A stretch of DNA of 64,000 nt from Lycorma delicatula (Eukaryota; Arthropoda; Insecta; Hemiptera; Fulgoridae). How positions within the stretch are numbered: the stretch's first letter is position 1; every line of letters begins with the position of its first letter. The translations under genes were made by a program, and so were the position numbers. The stretch is taken from NCBI RefSeq assembly GCF_047948215.1, contig NC_134463.1:97988657-98052656 (forward strand), in the 5' to 3' direction. Below the pieces are notes generated by a model. It had not been told where the DNA came from. It was given only the letters and a program-made list of their open reading frames with translations, and did not search any database. Of this stretch, positions 22,986 to 34,984 are shown piece by piece.

Positions 22986-23164
22986 TTATTATTATTTAAT
23001 ATTTAAAGATCATAATTTGTATTTAAAGGTGTTTAACTCACCTGAATGAAAATGAAGATAGCAAAAATTGAAGATTACATGGATAATATCAAAAAGTAGA
23101 AGTACTGTACACTAAAGACTAGAAACACAATGAAAATTTGATGGGTATTTATATATCCATTCGG

Positions 23165-23600
23165 CTTTATCACTGATGCGAATGCATTATCATTCGATAA
23201 TTTTGTAATAAACAAGTAAACATTTCTGAAATAACAAAATGGAAATTATTGTAGAACAAGTGATTCATTGGTTTTATCATTTGATAACTGTGAAATAAAC
23301 ATATTACAATATTATCAAGCACATGTATTGTATCACAGGCTTTATCACCGATGCAAATTCATTAGCACTAGATGACTTTGAAATAAGAAGTTAATTAGTA
23401 AATAAGGTTATTGCAATGTCGGCAAGCATTTTTATTGTTGATCAAGCGATATGATGTATTTCCAGCATGTGGAAATTTTTTTTATGGTGTCAGCATTTAA
23501 TTTTTTTTTATCTGGGTCAAAGGTTAATTATTTTTTCCTGGGATCAAAGTCAACGTCATACCTGGGTCAAAGGTCAAGGTTGTTCCAGGTCTGGCAAAAT
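23165..23600. repeat. Degenerate internal repeats in intron 4
   Basis: Two direct copies of GGCTTTATCACTGATGCGAA-type sequence, about 55 bases each (from 23163 and 23338), differ by about a fifth. Further on, the word CTGGGTCAAAGGT recurs three times (23512, 23540 as CTGGGATCAAAGT, 23563). No coding content. Confidence 0.55.
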
Positions 23601-25070
23601 AATAATAATATTATCAAGTGCAACATAGCTGTAAGTAAAATTAAATAGCCACTTTGATGCCTAAAATTATATAACCACTATAGCCTCTTTATATGGCTTA
23701 AAATTATATAGGAATTTCAGTAAGTAAAAGCTTACTTTTTATACAATTGTAAGAATTAGATATAAATAATTTTAAAATACTATCTACGGCTTTTCTGATC
23801 AAGGTTATTCCTTAACCCTTCCAGGTGATTGTTGAACCCCTTTCTTTTCTGTATATGCGAGTACCCTACATGTAAAAAACCAACTACAACCAATTTTAAT
23901 TTTTTTTGGGTAATCAGAAAAAACTTACAAAAATTAGGAAAAAATAGATGATCTACTTTCTCTTAAGATCTATTATTGTTTTAAATTAGTATTTGTTTGT
24001 TTTTATTTGAATTGTTTTAAACTGTATAGCATGGCTTAAGATAAGACTTTGACACTTATTATTTTTACTATATTACAAAGATGCATTAGATTAAAGTAGT
24101 AGGTACAACTTAATTATGTAAAGATAAAAGCAGTAATTGATTTCATATTTTTTACCAATTATTACAGTATTGTGGTAGTAGCTGAAAATTTGAAAATTTT
24201 TTGTGCATAATTGAAACTACAATGTTGGGTACTAAACATGGACTCATCAGTAACTTCCTCCATAATCATCACCAATAAATAAATAAATCATCACCATTAT
24301 TGTGTAATTCTTTTTCAGTTCAATTCTTCATAACCCTCTGAATTCCCTGTACTCCAAAAACCTGATTGTAGAGCTGAAGCCTCTCATCAAGCATCTGTTC
24401 TTCTTTGTAGTGAAGGTTAATAAGAAGCTGTTTTACAACAGATACTTTGATTTCAGCCTTACTAGACTCAAATACTACAAACTGATTTTGCGTCTCTGCT
24501 TGAAAAATTGTAAAATGGTTCCTCTCTAACCAACTGTTTTCCCTGACTTACAAAATATCAACATGATCTTTTGGCTTTCTGAAACTGAATATGCCAATTC
24601 CCCTGGTTGTTTCAACATAATCTCTGAATAGGTATTCCAATCGCAGACATAACTATCTTTTCCAACTTTAAATACAATAATAATTTTTCTAATCATATAC
24701 AAGGGGTTACTGGGTTACAAATAAAATGAAAATTTCTATTTTTTTAAATAATATAAAATTAAAAAAATAAATGTTAAAAGAAAATACACTTTGTTGCCCT
24801 CCTATATCATTGTAGCCGATTTGGATCGTAAAATGTGACATGACAATGTTTCATGTTTGGATATAACAGCTGTACAACTCTTACCTTACATTTTTATTAC
24901 TTACCTAATTCCTTGTACTATATGTCTTTTGCCTAAGAAAAAAGTAAGTAAATATTTTAGGCTGTAAGCAACATATTAGGCTGTAGTTTTATTTTATTTC
25001 ACATTTTATTTAAATATTATTTTAAGTAACTTTAAAGACCACGCTATAATTTTAAACTCCAATTATTTAA
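23601..25070. other. Intron 4 filler
   Basis: AT-rich. The stretch 24330-24660 is less AT-rich and on the minus strand reads YVCDWNTYSEIMLKQPGELA with later stops; I cannot assign it. An old mobile element is the likeliest source. Confidence 0.35.
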
Positions 25071-25072
25071 TA

Positions 25073-25819
25073 CGAGGGTTATTTTTTTTCAAGGTCCAAA
25101 CGGTCATGAAATTAAAACCAAAGTGAAAATAAAAAGTTTTTTATTTGTAACAAGTATTTAGTTACGCTATTTCTCTTCATAGTCACCACTCCGATTTAGA
25201 CATTTGTCGTAGCATGGTACCAACTTTCCAATACCCTCGTCATAGAACGGAGCTGCCTGTGTTTTCAGCCATGTTTCTACGCTGGTCTGCAGCTCAATGT
25301 CTTTGCCAAATTGTTGTCCTCCTAGCCAGCGTTTCATGTGAGCAGAGGTGAAAATCAGATGGAGCCAAGTCCGGGCTGTATGATGGGTGATCAAACACTC
25401 CCCGATGAAAACGCTGCAAAAGTTTTTTTGTTACAGCTGCAGTGTGCGGCCGAGAATTATCATGGAGAAAGACAATGCCTGATGACAACATTCCTCTCCG
25501 CGTATTCTGAATTGCCCTTCGTAGACGTTGAAGAGTCACCTAGTATGAGGCTGCAGTGATGATCATCCCATGTTCCATGAATTCCACCAAGAGCTGCAGA
25601 TCAGCATAGAAACATAGCTGAAAATACAGGCGGCTACGTTCTATGACAAGGGTATTGGAAAGTTGGTACCACGCCAATTTAGACAAATGTCTAAATCGTA
25701 GTGGCGACTATGTAGAGAAATAGTGTAACTATGTAAGTACGTTACAAATAAAAAATTTTTTATTTTCACTGTGGTTTTAATTTCGTGACTGATCGGACAT
25801 GGAAAAAAAATAACCCTCG
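25073..25819 (-). mobile_element. Foldback mariner derivative with long inverted arms
   Basis: The termini CGAGGGTTATTTTTTTTCAA (25073) and its complement ending ATAACCCTCG (25819) are flanked by the TA target duplication. The inner minus strand holds a piece of mariner transposase: GIVFLHDNSRPHTAAVTKK (second catalytic Asp) and DHPSYSPDLAPSDFHL (third). The left arm encodes the C-terminus (KRWLGGQQFGKDIELQTSVE, then VPCYDKCLNRSGDYEEK). The right arm (from about 25588) is an inverted copy of the left arm (to about 25295), so the same C-terminal sequence is present twice, head to head, where the N-terminal half should be. Arms are about 225 bases. Confidence 0.85.
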
Positions 25820-26240
25820 TACATTGTTTGTAAAATAGATTTAATTTTAATTTGATTATAATTTAGGATCTGAAGTAAAATACTACCTCTTCAAATATGT
25901 AAGAAAAACTAAAATAGAACAATATTTTCTTTAAATAATTGGATTTAAGTATAATAAGAAAAGGCTAGGGGATTACAGAATTACATAATAAAGAAGAAAT
26001 CCACATTATTTCATATTTGAACAGCTTTTGTAAATGTCAATATAAAAACTGTCATTATAACAGGTTTTGTAACTGCATGACTTTCTTTTAAGATTTTTAA
26101 TGGTGTATAACAAGTTTTGCCCCTTCATTATATAGTAAATTTGAAGCTAAGTGATAAAGAATACAGTGGTACCAAAATCTCAATTTTTTTTATGTTGTTA
26201 TAGCTTTGTTACTCATGTGGAGTAACTAACATACCCATTC

Positions 26241-26264
26241 CTTATTATTTATTTATTTATTTAT
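26241..26264. repeat. (ATTT)n microsatellite
   Basis: TTATTATTTATTTATTTATTTATTC: about five ATTT units in intron 4, 290 bases before exon 5. Confidence 0.7.
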
Positions 26265-26555
26265 TCTTGAATAGAAATTTCATCTAATTGTGTATACTTT
26301 TCATTAAGCTCTAGAACTGTTTACTTAATTATGTCTAAATTATAAAATAGTTCAATACTGTTTAAGTAACATAAACAGGAAATTATTGACCCAACAGTTC
26401 AAAATTGTAAGCAATTTCTTTGGTTGAGACTGATGAATAGTACATATGATTAAATGTGCATTTTTTTGTGTTTTCAATCTATCATTGTTTTATAAATATT
26501 TTTTTTATAATTTATTATTTGTTTTTCTTTAAAAATATATATTTTTTTGTTTCAG

Positions 26556-26751
26556 ATTTAGCAATGGTATAATTTCTGTTAAAGCAACAATGATTAAACA
26601 TAAAGTTCCAACATTTGGTTATGTAATTTCAGAAAAAGATACACTTGGCAATCTTAATGTTGACAAATTACGCGATATTGGTCTTGACCCTGGGCCGTTC
26701 TGTAAAAATATTAAAGAAGGAAAACCTTTTAAAGCAAAGGATGGAAGAATT
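26556..26751 (+). CDS. ELAC1: RNase Z exon 5
   Basis: The acceptor is TTTTTGTTTCAG. It encodes ATMIKHKVPTFGYVISEKDT and then LNVDKLRDIGLDPGPFCKNI, ending KDGRI before a GTATCT donor. It matches the ELAC1 block 'H+.PSFGF.+.E', 'GKLN..KL+.LG+PPGP'. Reading past the donor gives a hydrophobic extension to a stop at 26820 that has no counterpart in the family, so the donor at 26752 is preferred. Confidence 0.9.
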
Positions 26752-26859
26752 GTATCTTTTCATGTTATAATCTTACTGTGTTTTATCATTTTACTAAATC
26801 TTTCTTTTTTAGACGTTTAAGAGTTTTATTTTAATAATTGATTAATTGTTAATGTGTAA

Positions 26860-27130
26860 GAGGAGAGTACCATGCGTAAGAAGAGACTAGGATTCTTTGG
26901 ACATATCATGTAGATGCAAGATTCAAGTCTTCTGAAACAGCTAGTACAGTACAATCTTGACTGATGGACCAGAGAAATAAGACTTACATCAGAAGACACC
27001 ACAGATAGATAAAATTGAACAAGAAAATCAAGAACAAAAGCACTCATTCATACTCACAAGAGAAAGCTCACAACACAAACATTTTCAACACTAGAAATGG
27101 CACAAAGATCAAAATGTATAAAAAAAAAAA
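26860..27130 (+). pseudogene. 3' end of an RTE/BovB-type LINE (fragment)
   Basis: The + strand reads RKKRLGFFGHIM, then QDSSLLKQLVQYNLD, close to the segment found near the C-terminus of many insect LINE ORFs ('RR..FFGH..RM....L'). It ends in an A run (27119-27130). No RT core is present. It lies just after exon 5. Confidence 0.45.
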
Positions 27131-28290
27131 TACTAATTGATTAATTATTTATATAACTTCCTGTACATGTAGTCTAGAACTAAAGTAATAAAAAAATAAA
27201 TTGTGCAGATTACAGTTAAGAATTTTGTAACTAAAGGTTTATGAAGCGATACACAAAAGGATTTAATTGCTTAGATACAAAAGATAAAAATTTCTCACAT
27301 CGTTAAAGTTGACTTCTACAACTAACTTAAGGGAATAAAACTTGCAGTATCCTGTTAAATAAATTTCAGGAGAACAAAACACCTTGAAAAATGTTATTGT
27401 TATTTGTAATGACCTTCCTTATTACTTGCTTTATAAATTGCCAAAGCTAACAGAGATTGAGAGATGGAAAAACTATATGATTCATTCAATAATTATTTTT
27501 GACCAAAATAATTGATGTAATATGACAAGAAGTTCTAATTTTTCACAACTGGACAATACTGTACTAGAAAATGAATGAATTTTTCACCAGAAAAATTATA
27601 TTTCATCATCACCAAATCATACCATCGTGTCTGCTGAGTTAGACATTTAATCTCCAAACAGCTGGGTTAGAAAAGAAGGATTGAACACACGGCATCACAA
27701 AATCCAGACATTTCTCTAAATAAATTTTATTGTACGGTGATAGAGAGAAGTACAGGGTCAGTTGAGAAATTATTCTCATGAGTTTGACTATCTAACGGAA
27801 AGAATAATTACAGTCCTAGCAACCATTCTTCCTAATATGCTGGTGACGACATGGAAAGAAATCATTTATCATTTCAACAGCTGCAGTACATATTATAATA
27901 TAGACCATTGTAATATAATCCATTATTTATTTTTTGAATAATTTTCACCCCAACTTGAAAAATTCCAGTCATTCCATGTACTTAATAAGTCTTTGAAGAA
28001 TCAGCTACGGATTTAGCTTGATGTTGCCGCTCTCATTCCTATATTTATTTCATATTGTTTGATCTAGCAACCCTAATTTTTTTCTTTTGTGGTTGTATTG
28101 GGTTGTTATCTTTTGTTAAAAGGTAGTTGGGATTTTTTGACTTTCAAGATCTTTTTTATTCACACTTTTGGATCATTCCTTATGTTATGTTTAGAATTCA
28201 TGTTAAGACTTTATTTCTTGGATCCATTTATTTTGGGTTTTGTTCTTTAGCTGGTAATCTATAAGTTGTTTAGTGAGTTGGATAGTACAC
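27131..28290. other. Intron 5 filler
   Basis: Nothing recognised. Confidence 0.4.
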
Positions 28291-31200
28291 AGAGGTAGCT
28301 GAAAAATGCAACTCCTTTTTCACATTGTATCTTTTATTGATTTGTTTTCTTTGTAAACTATATTGTTGGGATTATCCATCGTTTACTGTGGATCTGATGT
28401 TTGAAATTTATGGCAGTTCTCATTATTCATCTGTCCATTTTTTAAAGTTTATTGGTGTTTAATTTGAAGAGGGTTTCACATGCATATGTGGTTTCTGGTT
28501 TAGCGACTTGAGTTATAGTGCCTAATTTTTGTTCTGATTGATAGAGATTTCTTCTTATATGTTGGCCGGGTGATTCTGTGGGTTTGTTTCAGTTTACTTA
28601 CATGATTTTCTACTGATGGTTTCTTGTTGAGATTCTGTGTTACAGAGATATTCCATGTTTTACAGAGATATTTAAATTTTTGGATGATTTTTATCTTGTT
28701 ACCATTGTTTAGTTGAAATGCTAAGAGTTCTTGTTTAAAAGTGGCCATTATCTCTCTTTTTTTAAATGATGTTTATAATTTAGTTTTGGCTGCTATTTTT
28801 TTTAATGTTTGTACTTTGTGAATTGCCTCTTCCACATCGTTGGGTATTAGGGCTAAGTCATCTGCAAAGGGAAGGCATTCTCTTTGATTTCTTTTCCAAT
28901 TTTTATCCTGGGTGGGACTTCCTGTTATGATCTACTTGAGGGCACAGTTGAAAAATAGGGAGGATAATTACCTCCTTGATGAAGCCCAGTCTTAATCTCA
29001 AATTCCTCTGAAAGTTGTCCCCTGAATCTCACTTTGGCCTTGGTGTTGGTAAGTGTAATTTTGACTAGGCTAACCAATTTCTTATCAAAACCAAATTCTT
29101 CTAATATTTAGAGTAGCAATTCTCAATGAATGCAATTATATGCCTTTTTGAAGCGACAAATGTAATCACTAGACTCTTCGATTTGGTCTTCAGGTGTTTC
29201 ACAATTCATTTGAGACTTATGAAACACCTGAACAGCTTCTTTTTTTGATCAGGACAGCATCTTCCTGGTTTGAATCCACCTTGGTATTCACAGAGTTTCG
29301 GATCCAGTTGATCTTGAATGCAGGCTAATTGGATGTTCGAGAAATTTTTCTAGGTGACATCCAAAATGGATATTCCTCTACGTTTGTTGGGATCCATTTT
29401 GTTGCCTTTCTTATAAAGAGAATGAATGATAACTGTGTTCCAGTGACTAAGCATCTTTTTGGTGTTCCAAATATTGATGAAGTGTGTAAATTTTGTTAGG
29501 GGGTTTCATTTGCATTCTTCCAGAGTTCTGCTGTGAGCTGATCATTTCCTTACATCTTATAATTTTTAAATGAGTTTATGGCTGTTTCTACTTCTTTAAT
29601 AGTTGGTGGATTAAATTTTCAATTGGAAGTTTGTTTACTGGGTTCTTGTTGAATTGAATGTACTCTTTCGGCTCTTCAGAATTTAATAAGTCTTTGAATT
29701 TCAGTGTAAAATTCTTCAAAATATCTTGGTATTTAAATATTCTGTAATAATTAATCTCTTGTATTAATTTTATTTTTGTTTTTGGGCTACTACTTATTTA
29801 AGGTGATTCCATCTTATTTCTTTGAAGGCTTCATGGCAGGCTTTTAATTTCTTCTTGGGACTTCTTTGTTGATTGTTTAGCCATGCTTGGTCTCTTCTTG
29901 ATTTCTTTGTCGCATTCTTCATTCTACTTCTGGTGTTTCTTTCCTATTTTTATTGCAGTTAGTTCTTGGGTAGTGTTTTATTTTTTTAATGATTTCATCA
30001 AGTTTATTGTTTAGTTTCTGATTTTGCTTGATTGTTGGTGTTATTTATTAGTTGGGTGAGATCATATTCTCTTTTGTTAATTTTATCCTTGAGTTTAGGT
30101 TTGGCTTTGGGGGTCATTTTAATCTTTATTTTGGAGATGTAATGGTCTGAGTCAATGTCTTCATCTCTCTTTATCTGTTTACCCTCCTGAACCAGGATGG
30201 TATAACTTCAGAGGATGATATATATGAATGTAAATGAAGTATAGTCTTGTACAGTCTCAGGGCGACCATTCCTGAGATATGTGGTTAACTGAAACCCAAC
30301 CACCAAAGAACACTGGTATCCATGATCTAGTATTGAAATCCATATAAAAGTAACTGCCTTTACTAGGATTTGAATCTTAGAACGCTCGATTTCTACTCCT
30401 CTGTGAACCTTCACATTATAGATCTCCCTGTGATACTTCTTGCTTATGGCAACGTGATCAAGTTGAAATCTGCTGCCTGCCAGGTTAGAGTACTTCAGTG
30501 TTTAGAGTTTATAGAGTTTTCTTGCAAATCTTGATGTTTTCAGAATGGGTTATGGTCTCTTCAGAATTCAATTGGTCTCATCCCAATCTTGTTTGCTTTC
30601 TTGAGTGCTAGGTATTTACCAACTACATGACAATACTTTCATTCTTGATCAATTTGTGCATTGAAATCTCCTAATAGAATTTTATATGGTGGAATGGGAT
30701 GTTGCTCATTCACTCATCTGGTTCTTCTCAAAATGTTTCAGCTTGCTCTTTCTCAGTTTGATTTTTATTATTGGTTTATTGTTGGTTGAGGTGTGTACAT
30801 TTACAATTGTAATTGTTTTACTCATACATTTGATGGTGAGGGTCATTGTTCTTGACATTGTTGAGTTGAGTGTTTTGATTGAATTAATGATATTTGTCTT
30901 TACTGCATATCCCATTCCAATTGAGAGCAATTTTCCAAGAGTCATTTGTCTGGTGATCCTTTGTGGATTTGGTAACCTTAAGATTTGAAGGTCCCTTGAT
31001 CTGTGTTCCTACCGTCTTGGAAGGTTATGATTGAAATTTTTTGTTGATCTTATATGTTGGTGAGAGTTTTAATTTCCCCACCTTCAGCTGGGAGTAAATG
31101 TTTAATGTGGCAAAGAAAGAGAATTTATTTCTTTTGTTAGATTTTCTTTTTTTTTTGTTAAAAACGTTTTCGTTGGAGCTTATGTTTTTTGTTTGTTGGT

Positions 31201-31580
31201 TAGTGTGTTTAAATTGAGGGTTTCCAAACACTCTGACATGTCATTTTCTTTTAAGTGATGGCCCTCTATATCCAAGCACCATCTTCTCTGGTCTCTTGTT
31301 CAGTCACCAGCTGGTTAATTCTTCTTAAAAGACCTTTCCTTGTTTGATTGTCAAGTTGCCAACTAAGTAACTGGATGAGTCCAATTGGAGTTACAATTCT
31401 GGATGTGATACAGAAAGGTGATTATGAAGGATGAAAGGTGACTTGTGAAGCTGTGATTAGCCTGTTTCAGTTTAGTTTGCCAGTTGGAATCTCCAGTTTC
31501 TTGTTGGTTGTCCAGATGAAAAACATGCAGGCTCAATCCAAATTTTGTAATTAAGGTGTTTAGTTTGGAGTCTAAAAACC
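28291..31580 (-). mobile_element. LINE D: non-LTR retrotransposon, reversed in intron 5
   Basis: Read on the minus strand from 31580: endonuclease remnant TITIVNVHTSTNNKPIIKIK (30850), then RFQLDHVAISKKYHREIYNV, a break at a SINE, then IDSDHYISKIKMTPKAK (SDH motif), RT blocks PNKRRGISILDVT and GGFKPGRCCPDQ (29270), LRLGFIKEV, and an active-site remnant LSPNTQRCG (for ADDLALIPND) near 28850. The thumb region MATFKQELLAFQLNNGNKIK and IIQKFKYL follows. Many stops. The blocks look RTE/Jockey-like; the clade is not settled. Confidence 0.72.
30196..30405 (-). mobile_element. SINE family 1, copy 3, inserted in LINE D
   Basis: About 210 bases matching the SINE body (TGTGGTTAACTGAAACCCAA, CACCAAAGAACACTGGTATC), lacking the outer tRNA-like head. 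It splits LINE D between HREIYNVKVHRG and DSDHYI. Flanks ACCCTCCTGAACC and ACTCCTCTGTGAACC may be the eroded duplication. Confidence 0.75.
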
Positions 31581-32364
31581 AGATCCAAATCATTGGCCCA
31601 TAATCTATTATATATAGAATAATATAATGTAATCATGGAACCAGTGATTAGAATTATTCCACATTACTGTTAAACTAGAATGAATCAGATGGTGAATTAA
31701 AAAATGAGGTCCTTTGCAAATGTATTTCCAAAACTAGTATTGTAAAAAAATATTTTGCTTTATTAAAACTTTTTTAAAAGTTCCACATTTCTAGTTATAG
31801 TAGGTGGAACATTAATGTTAATAATTCTCTGAAAAATTATTTGATACAATTTAAATTAATTGGTCTAATTATATGAAACAATAATTAAATTAATTATGCT
31901 GCATCGCTCTAATTAATTTCTTTTTTATATACAAAATAAGCTTAAATAAAAATAAAATCGTTCTAAAAAATTAAAATTTAAAAAAATACTAATTCATAAT
32001 TTGAATTTTTTTTAAATAGCACCAAATTAAGGGTAAATTAATCATCTGTAATTGCTTTTAATTATACCCCTAGTTCTAAAAGTCAGAATTTTATTTTTTA
32101 GTAAAATTTTTTGATTGTTTAAAATTTAAAAAAATTAAAACAGTAATATATTTTAAAGTAGGGTATTTTAAAGTAGGGTAAAGTAGGGTTTGGTTTTAAG
32201 TTGTCCACCCAGTACATTACATTTGTTTCAAATAAATAGTACTTTAGATTCAGTAGCATATTTCAAAATTGTATATACTCTTTTGTAAGACAAAATATAA
32301 CTCTCTTCATATAGTAATCACAAATCTCATATTTTTATTTGATTTTAGAAAGGTCTGTATTATA
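31581..32364. other. Intron 5 filler, very AT-rich
   Basis: A short tandem repeat TTTTAAAGTAGGGTA occurs about three times at 32150-32188. Nothing else. Confidence 0.45.
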
Positions 32365-33715
32365 AAGGTAAGGCAAAAAATAATGAGAAATTTTTATTTC
32401 CCTCGCAGTCACATGGTATGGCAGCAATGATTGTTCTGCTATAATTCATAACCTTTATAAGATGTTTATTGAAAGTATTGTTTCATTGTTAGCTATTTGT
32501 GATTGTGTTTAAAAGTCTGTTTAAAATGAATGTTCTTTGTCTGATTGCACCAAGGAAGAAATGTGAGCAGTGATAACATTTCTTCAGTTCAGAAGGGGTG
32601 AAACCAAAAGAGATTATTTGTTGAATGCAGCAGCAATATGGAGAGAGTTGTTTGAGTAGAAGCAAGATCTACAAAGGGATTGATCGCGTTAAAAATGGTA
32701 GGATTTCTCTCCTTGATGAACTGCAGTAAGATAGGCTTTCCACTTCAAATACTAACAACAATATTGAAGCACTTAAACAGATGATTATCTGTAATCGACA
32801 AATAATAATAATAATTACAATAACAATAACAATTATTAATAATAATAATAATAACAATAGATGACATTGCAGGTGAATTGAATATAAGCAACGGCTCAGC
32901 ATTTTCAATCATCCATGATTCTTTAAACTTTAGGAAAGTCTGTGCTCGCTGGGTTCCACATCAATTGACCAGCATTCACAAAGAGAATCGTTAGAAAATT
33001 TCCCAGAAGCTTTTGAAACATTACGAAGATAAAAGAAACTAATTTCTTAAGTGAATAATAACTGTTGATGAGACATGGATCCTTCGCTTTGAACCCAAGA
33101 GTAAGCGACAAAGTTTACTGTGGAAACATCCTTCACCTCCACAGAAAAAAGGTTAAAACTCAGATATCTGCAGGAAAGATGATGATGACGATATTCTGGG
33201 ATATGGAAGGTTCACTTTTGATTTACTTCACACCTAAAGGTCAATCAGTAAACAGTAACTACTGTGAGCTACTATGTTTACTAAAGCAAGAAATCAAATC
33301 CAAAAGACGTGTAAAACTTTCTAAATGCATGATTTTTGCTTCAGAATAATACTCGACCTCATATAGCCAAAAAAAACAGTCCTTTGCCTTCAAGATCTCT
33401 GATTTGAGCTGCTGGACCACCCTCCATACAGTCCGGACCTGGCTCCAAGTGATTTCATCATTTTGGCCCATTAAAAGAAGAGTTGCAAGGGAATCATTAT
33501 CAATCTGATGATGAGACCATAGAAGTGGTGAAAAATTTTTTGCACACCAGGCTGAAAAAGTTTTCTTCCAGGAAGGAATTCAAAAGCTCATTAAAAGATG
33601 GACTGAGTGCATAGAAGTAGGAGGGGATTATGTTGAAAAATAATGGATGTATTATTTATGTAAATACAAATAAATATACAATTTTTTTTTTTTAAATTTC
33701 ACTTTACTTTTTGAA
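32365..33715 (+). mobile_element. Decayed mariner element
   Basis: On the + strand, in shifting frames: QQYGESCLSRSKIY (HTH region, family 'YG...LSR..V'), later FLLQNNTRPHIAKK (second catalytic block; family DNARPH, Asp replaced by Asn), then a remnant of PPYSPDLAPSDFHL (PPSIQSGPGSK and FHHFGPLKEEL), and the end FQEGIQKLIKRWTECIEVGG followed by DYVEK and a stop, the classic mariner C-terminus. A microsatellite has expanded inside it at 32804-32852. Ends were not defined. Confidence 0.72.
32804..32852. repeat. (AAT/AAC)n microsatellite inside mariner
   Basis: AATAATAATAATAATTACAA followed by (CAATAA)n and (AAT)n. It interrupts the transposase reading frame region between the HTH and catalytic parts. 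Confidence 0.8.
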
Positions 33716-33757
33716 TTGCCATTGTACTTTGTACAGATAACTTACTTTGCTGTGATT

Positions 33758-33782
33758 AAAAAAAAAAAAAAAAAAAAAAAAA
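33758..33782. repeat. 25-base A run
   Basis: An unbroken run of A just past the decayed mariner. It could be a retroelement tail or simple slippage; no SINE or LINE is recognised directly upstream. Confidence 0.7.
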
Positions 33783-34088
33783 TTGTTTCTAAAAGATTTT
33801 TTGGCAGATCAGCATCCAGATAATTTAAATTCTTAATATGCACTGAATTCTTTTGTTTGTTCATTTAATGTGTTGTTTAATGGAATTTATAAATAAATTG
33901 TGTAAGCAGTGAAAACTCCACTGATAAAAAGGAGATGCATAATTAAATTAGCTCAAAAAAAAATATGATAGAATATTTTCCATGTAATTTGAAAGCAAGT
34001 CTGCTAAAACTGTTCATGTTTTTATGTGAAATGTTTGTTTCTTATTCAGATATTTTCTTTTTTCACTTTTTGCTTAATTTAATTTAAG

Positions 34089-34186
34089 ATTGAAGCATCA
34101 GAAGTTCTTGGGCCAACAGTAAGAGGGCGTAAGGTAACAATACTGGGAGACACTGCCAACCCATATTCAATAAGAAAGCTGGCAAT
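34089..34186 (+). CDS. ELAC1: RNase Z exon 6 (GDT motif)
   Basis: The acceptor is TTTAATTTAAG. It encodes IEASEVLGPTVRGRKVTILG and DTANPYSIRKLA, holding the metal-bridging Asp of GDT. Two donors compete. GTACGG at 34187 leaves AT, which with G from exon 7 gives ATG and restores the frame and the expected 14-residue spacing between GDT and VVVHEAT. The stronger-looking GTAAGT at 34224 would lead into a stop in exon 7, so I chose the first. Confidence 0.82.
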
Positions 34187-34644
34187 GTACGGTTCTATGA
34201 AATGTTCATTTATTAGAGTATATGTAAGTAAAAAGGATTAATAGTATTTGACAGACGATATTTGATAAGGTATGTTGTATAAGTATATAATTGTTTTAGA
34301 AATATGTAATGATTTTAATTGTTTTTGCTTGATTTATTTTGTTTTGCCTGATTTATCACTGGTAGCACCTTTGAAATTGATGCCATCAGACTTTATTACT
34401 TCTTTACTCAAAACTAGTAATGTTCAAATAATGATGAAACCCTAAATAGACAAACTTTTAAGTTTCAATTTTTTCTGTAAGTCTGAAATTGAACTTTAGT
34501 ATTATTTTATATACTCTGTTACGTTTTATTCATATCTGGTTGGTACCCTTTAAAATCCTACTGAAGAAGTTACATTAGTTGTGTTTGATATATATAAAAC
34601 AAGAGTATAAAAAGTTGATGACCAAGCGTACAGAATTCAATAAA

Positions 34645-34984
34645 ACTTTTTACCTTATGCTTGTAATTATATAAAAGCACTTTTGAGGGTTTCCATCATC
34701 ATCAGTTAATGAGACATATTCTTTCTTAAAAATTAAAATTGTAAACATAAAAATTTGTAGTCATAAAAGTTAAAAAGATTAAAAATTTTTTTTATGTTAC
34801 TGTACTATAAAGTACAGTATTGTATGTGTGGCTAGCCATATGTAAAAAAAGTCCAATCTTTTTAACTTTTATGACTACATATTTTTATATGTTTACAATT
34901 ACAAGTTTTAAATTTGTAATGTGTTATTTTTAAAAGAATATATTTTATTAACTAATGATGAGAGAAACCCTCGAAAGTGCTTTT
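34645..34984. repeat. Foldback element C, split by foldback B
   Basis: The left arm (34645-34790, with CTTTTTACCTTATGC, ATATAAAAGCAC and TTGTAGTCATAAAAGTTAAA) is mirrored by a right arm starting 34852 (AATCTTTTTAACTTTTATGA) and running to GTGCTTTT at 34984. The right arm resumes after element B at 36081 with ATATAATAACATGCATAAGG, the complement of the outer left arm (CCTTATGCTTGTAATTATAT). The centre contains ACTGTACTATAAAGTACAGT, a perfect short palindrome. Confidence 0.8.

Noticed and set aside
23512..23590. CRISPR-like or regulatory tandem array from CTGGGTCAAAGGT units
   Set aside because: Only three imperfect, unevenly spaced units in a eukaryotic intron; treated as degenerate repeats.
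24330..24660. Possible minus-strand gene (YVCDWNTYSEIMLKQPGELA)
   Set aside because: Stops soon follow and no family is recognised.
26752..26820. Continuation of RNase Z exon 5 to a stop (HVIILLCFIILLNLSFL)
   Set aside because: A hydrophobic read-through with no counterpart in the family; a donor at 26752 joins in phase to exon 6.
30686..30988. 100-codon hydrophobic + strand ORF
   Set aside because: Antisense shadow of the LINE D endonuclease region.
33758..33782. 25-A run as a LINE or processed-pseudogene tail
   Set aside because: No retroelement or gene copy is recognisable upstream; the preceding element is a DNA transposon.
34187..34223. Extra 37 bases of RNase Z exon 6 up to the GTAAGT
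   Set aside because: Joining there to exon 7 gives an immediate stop and breaks the GDT-HEAT spacing.
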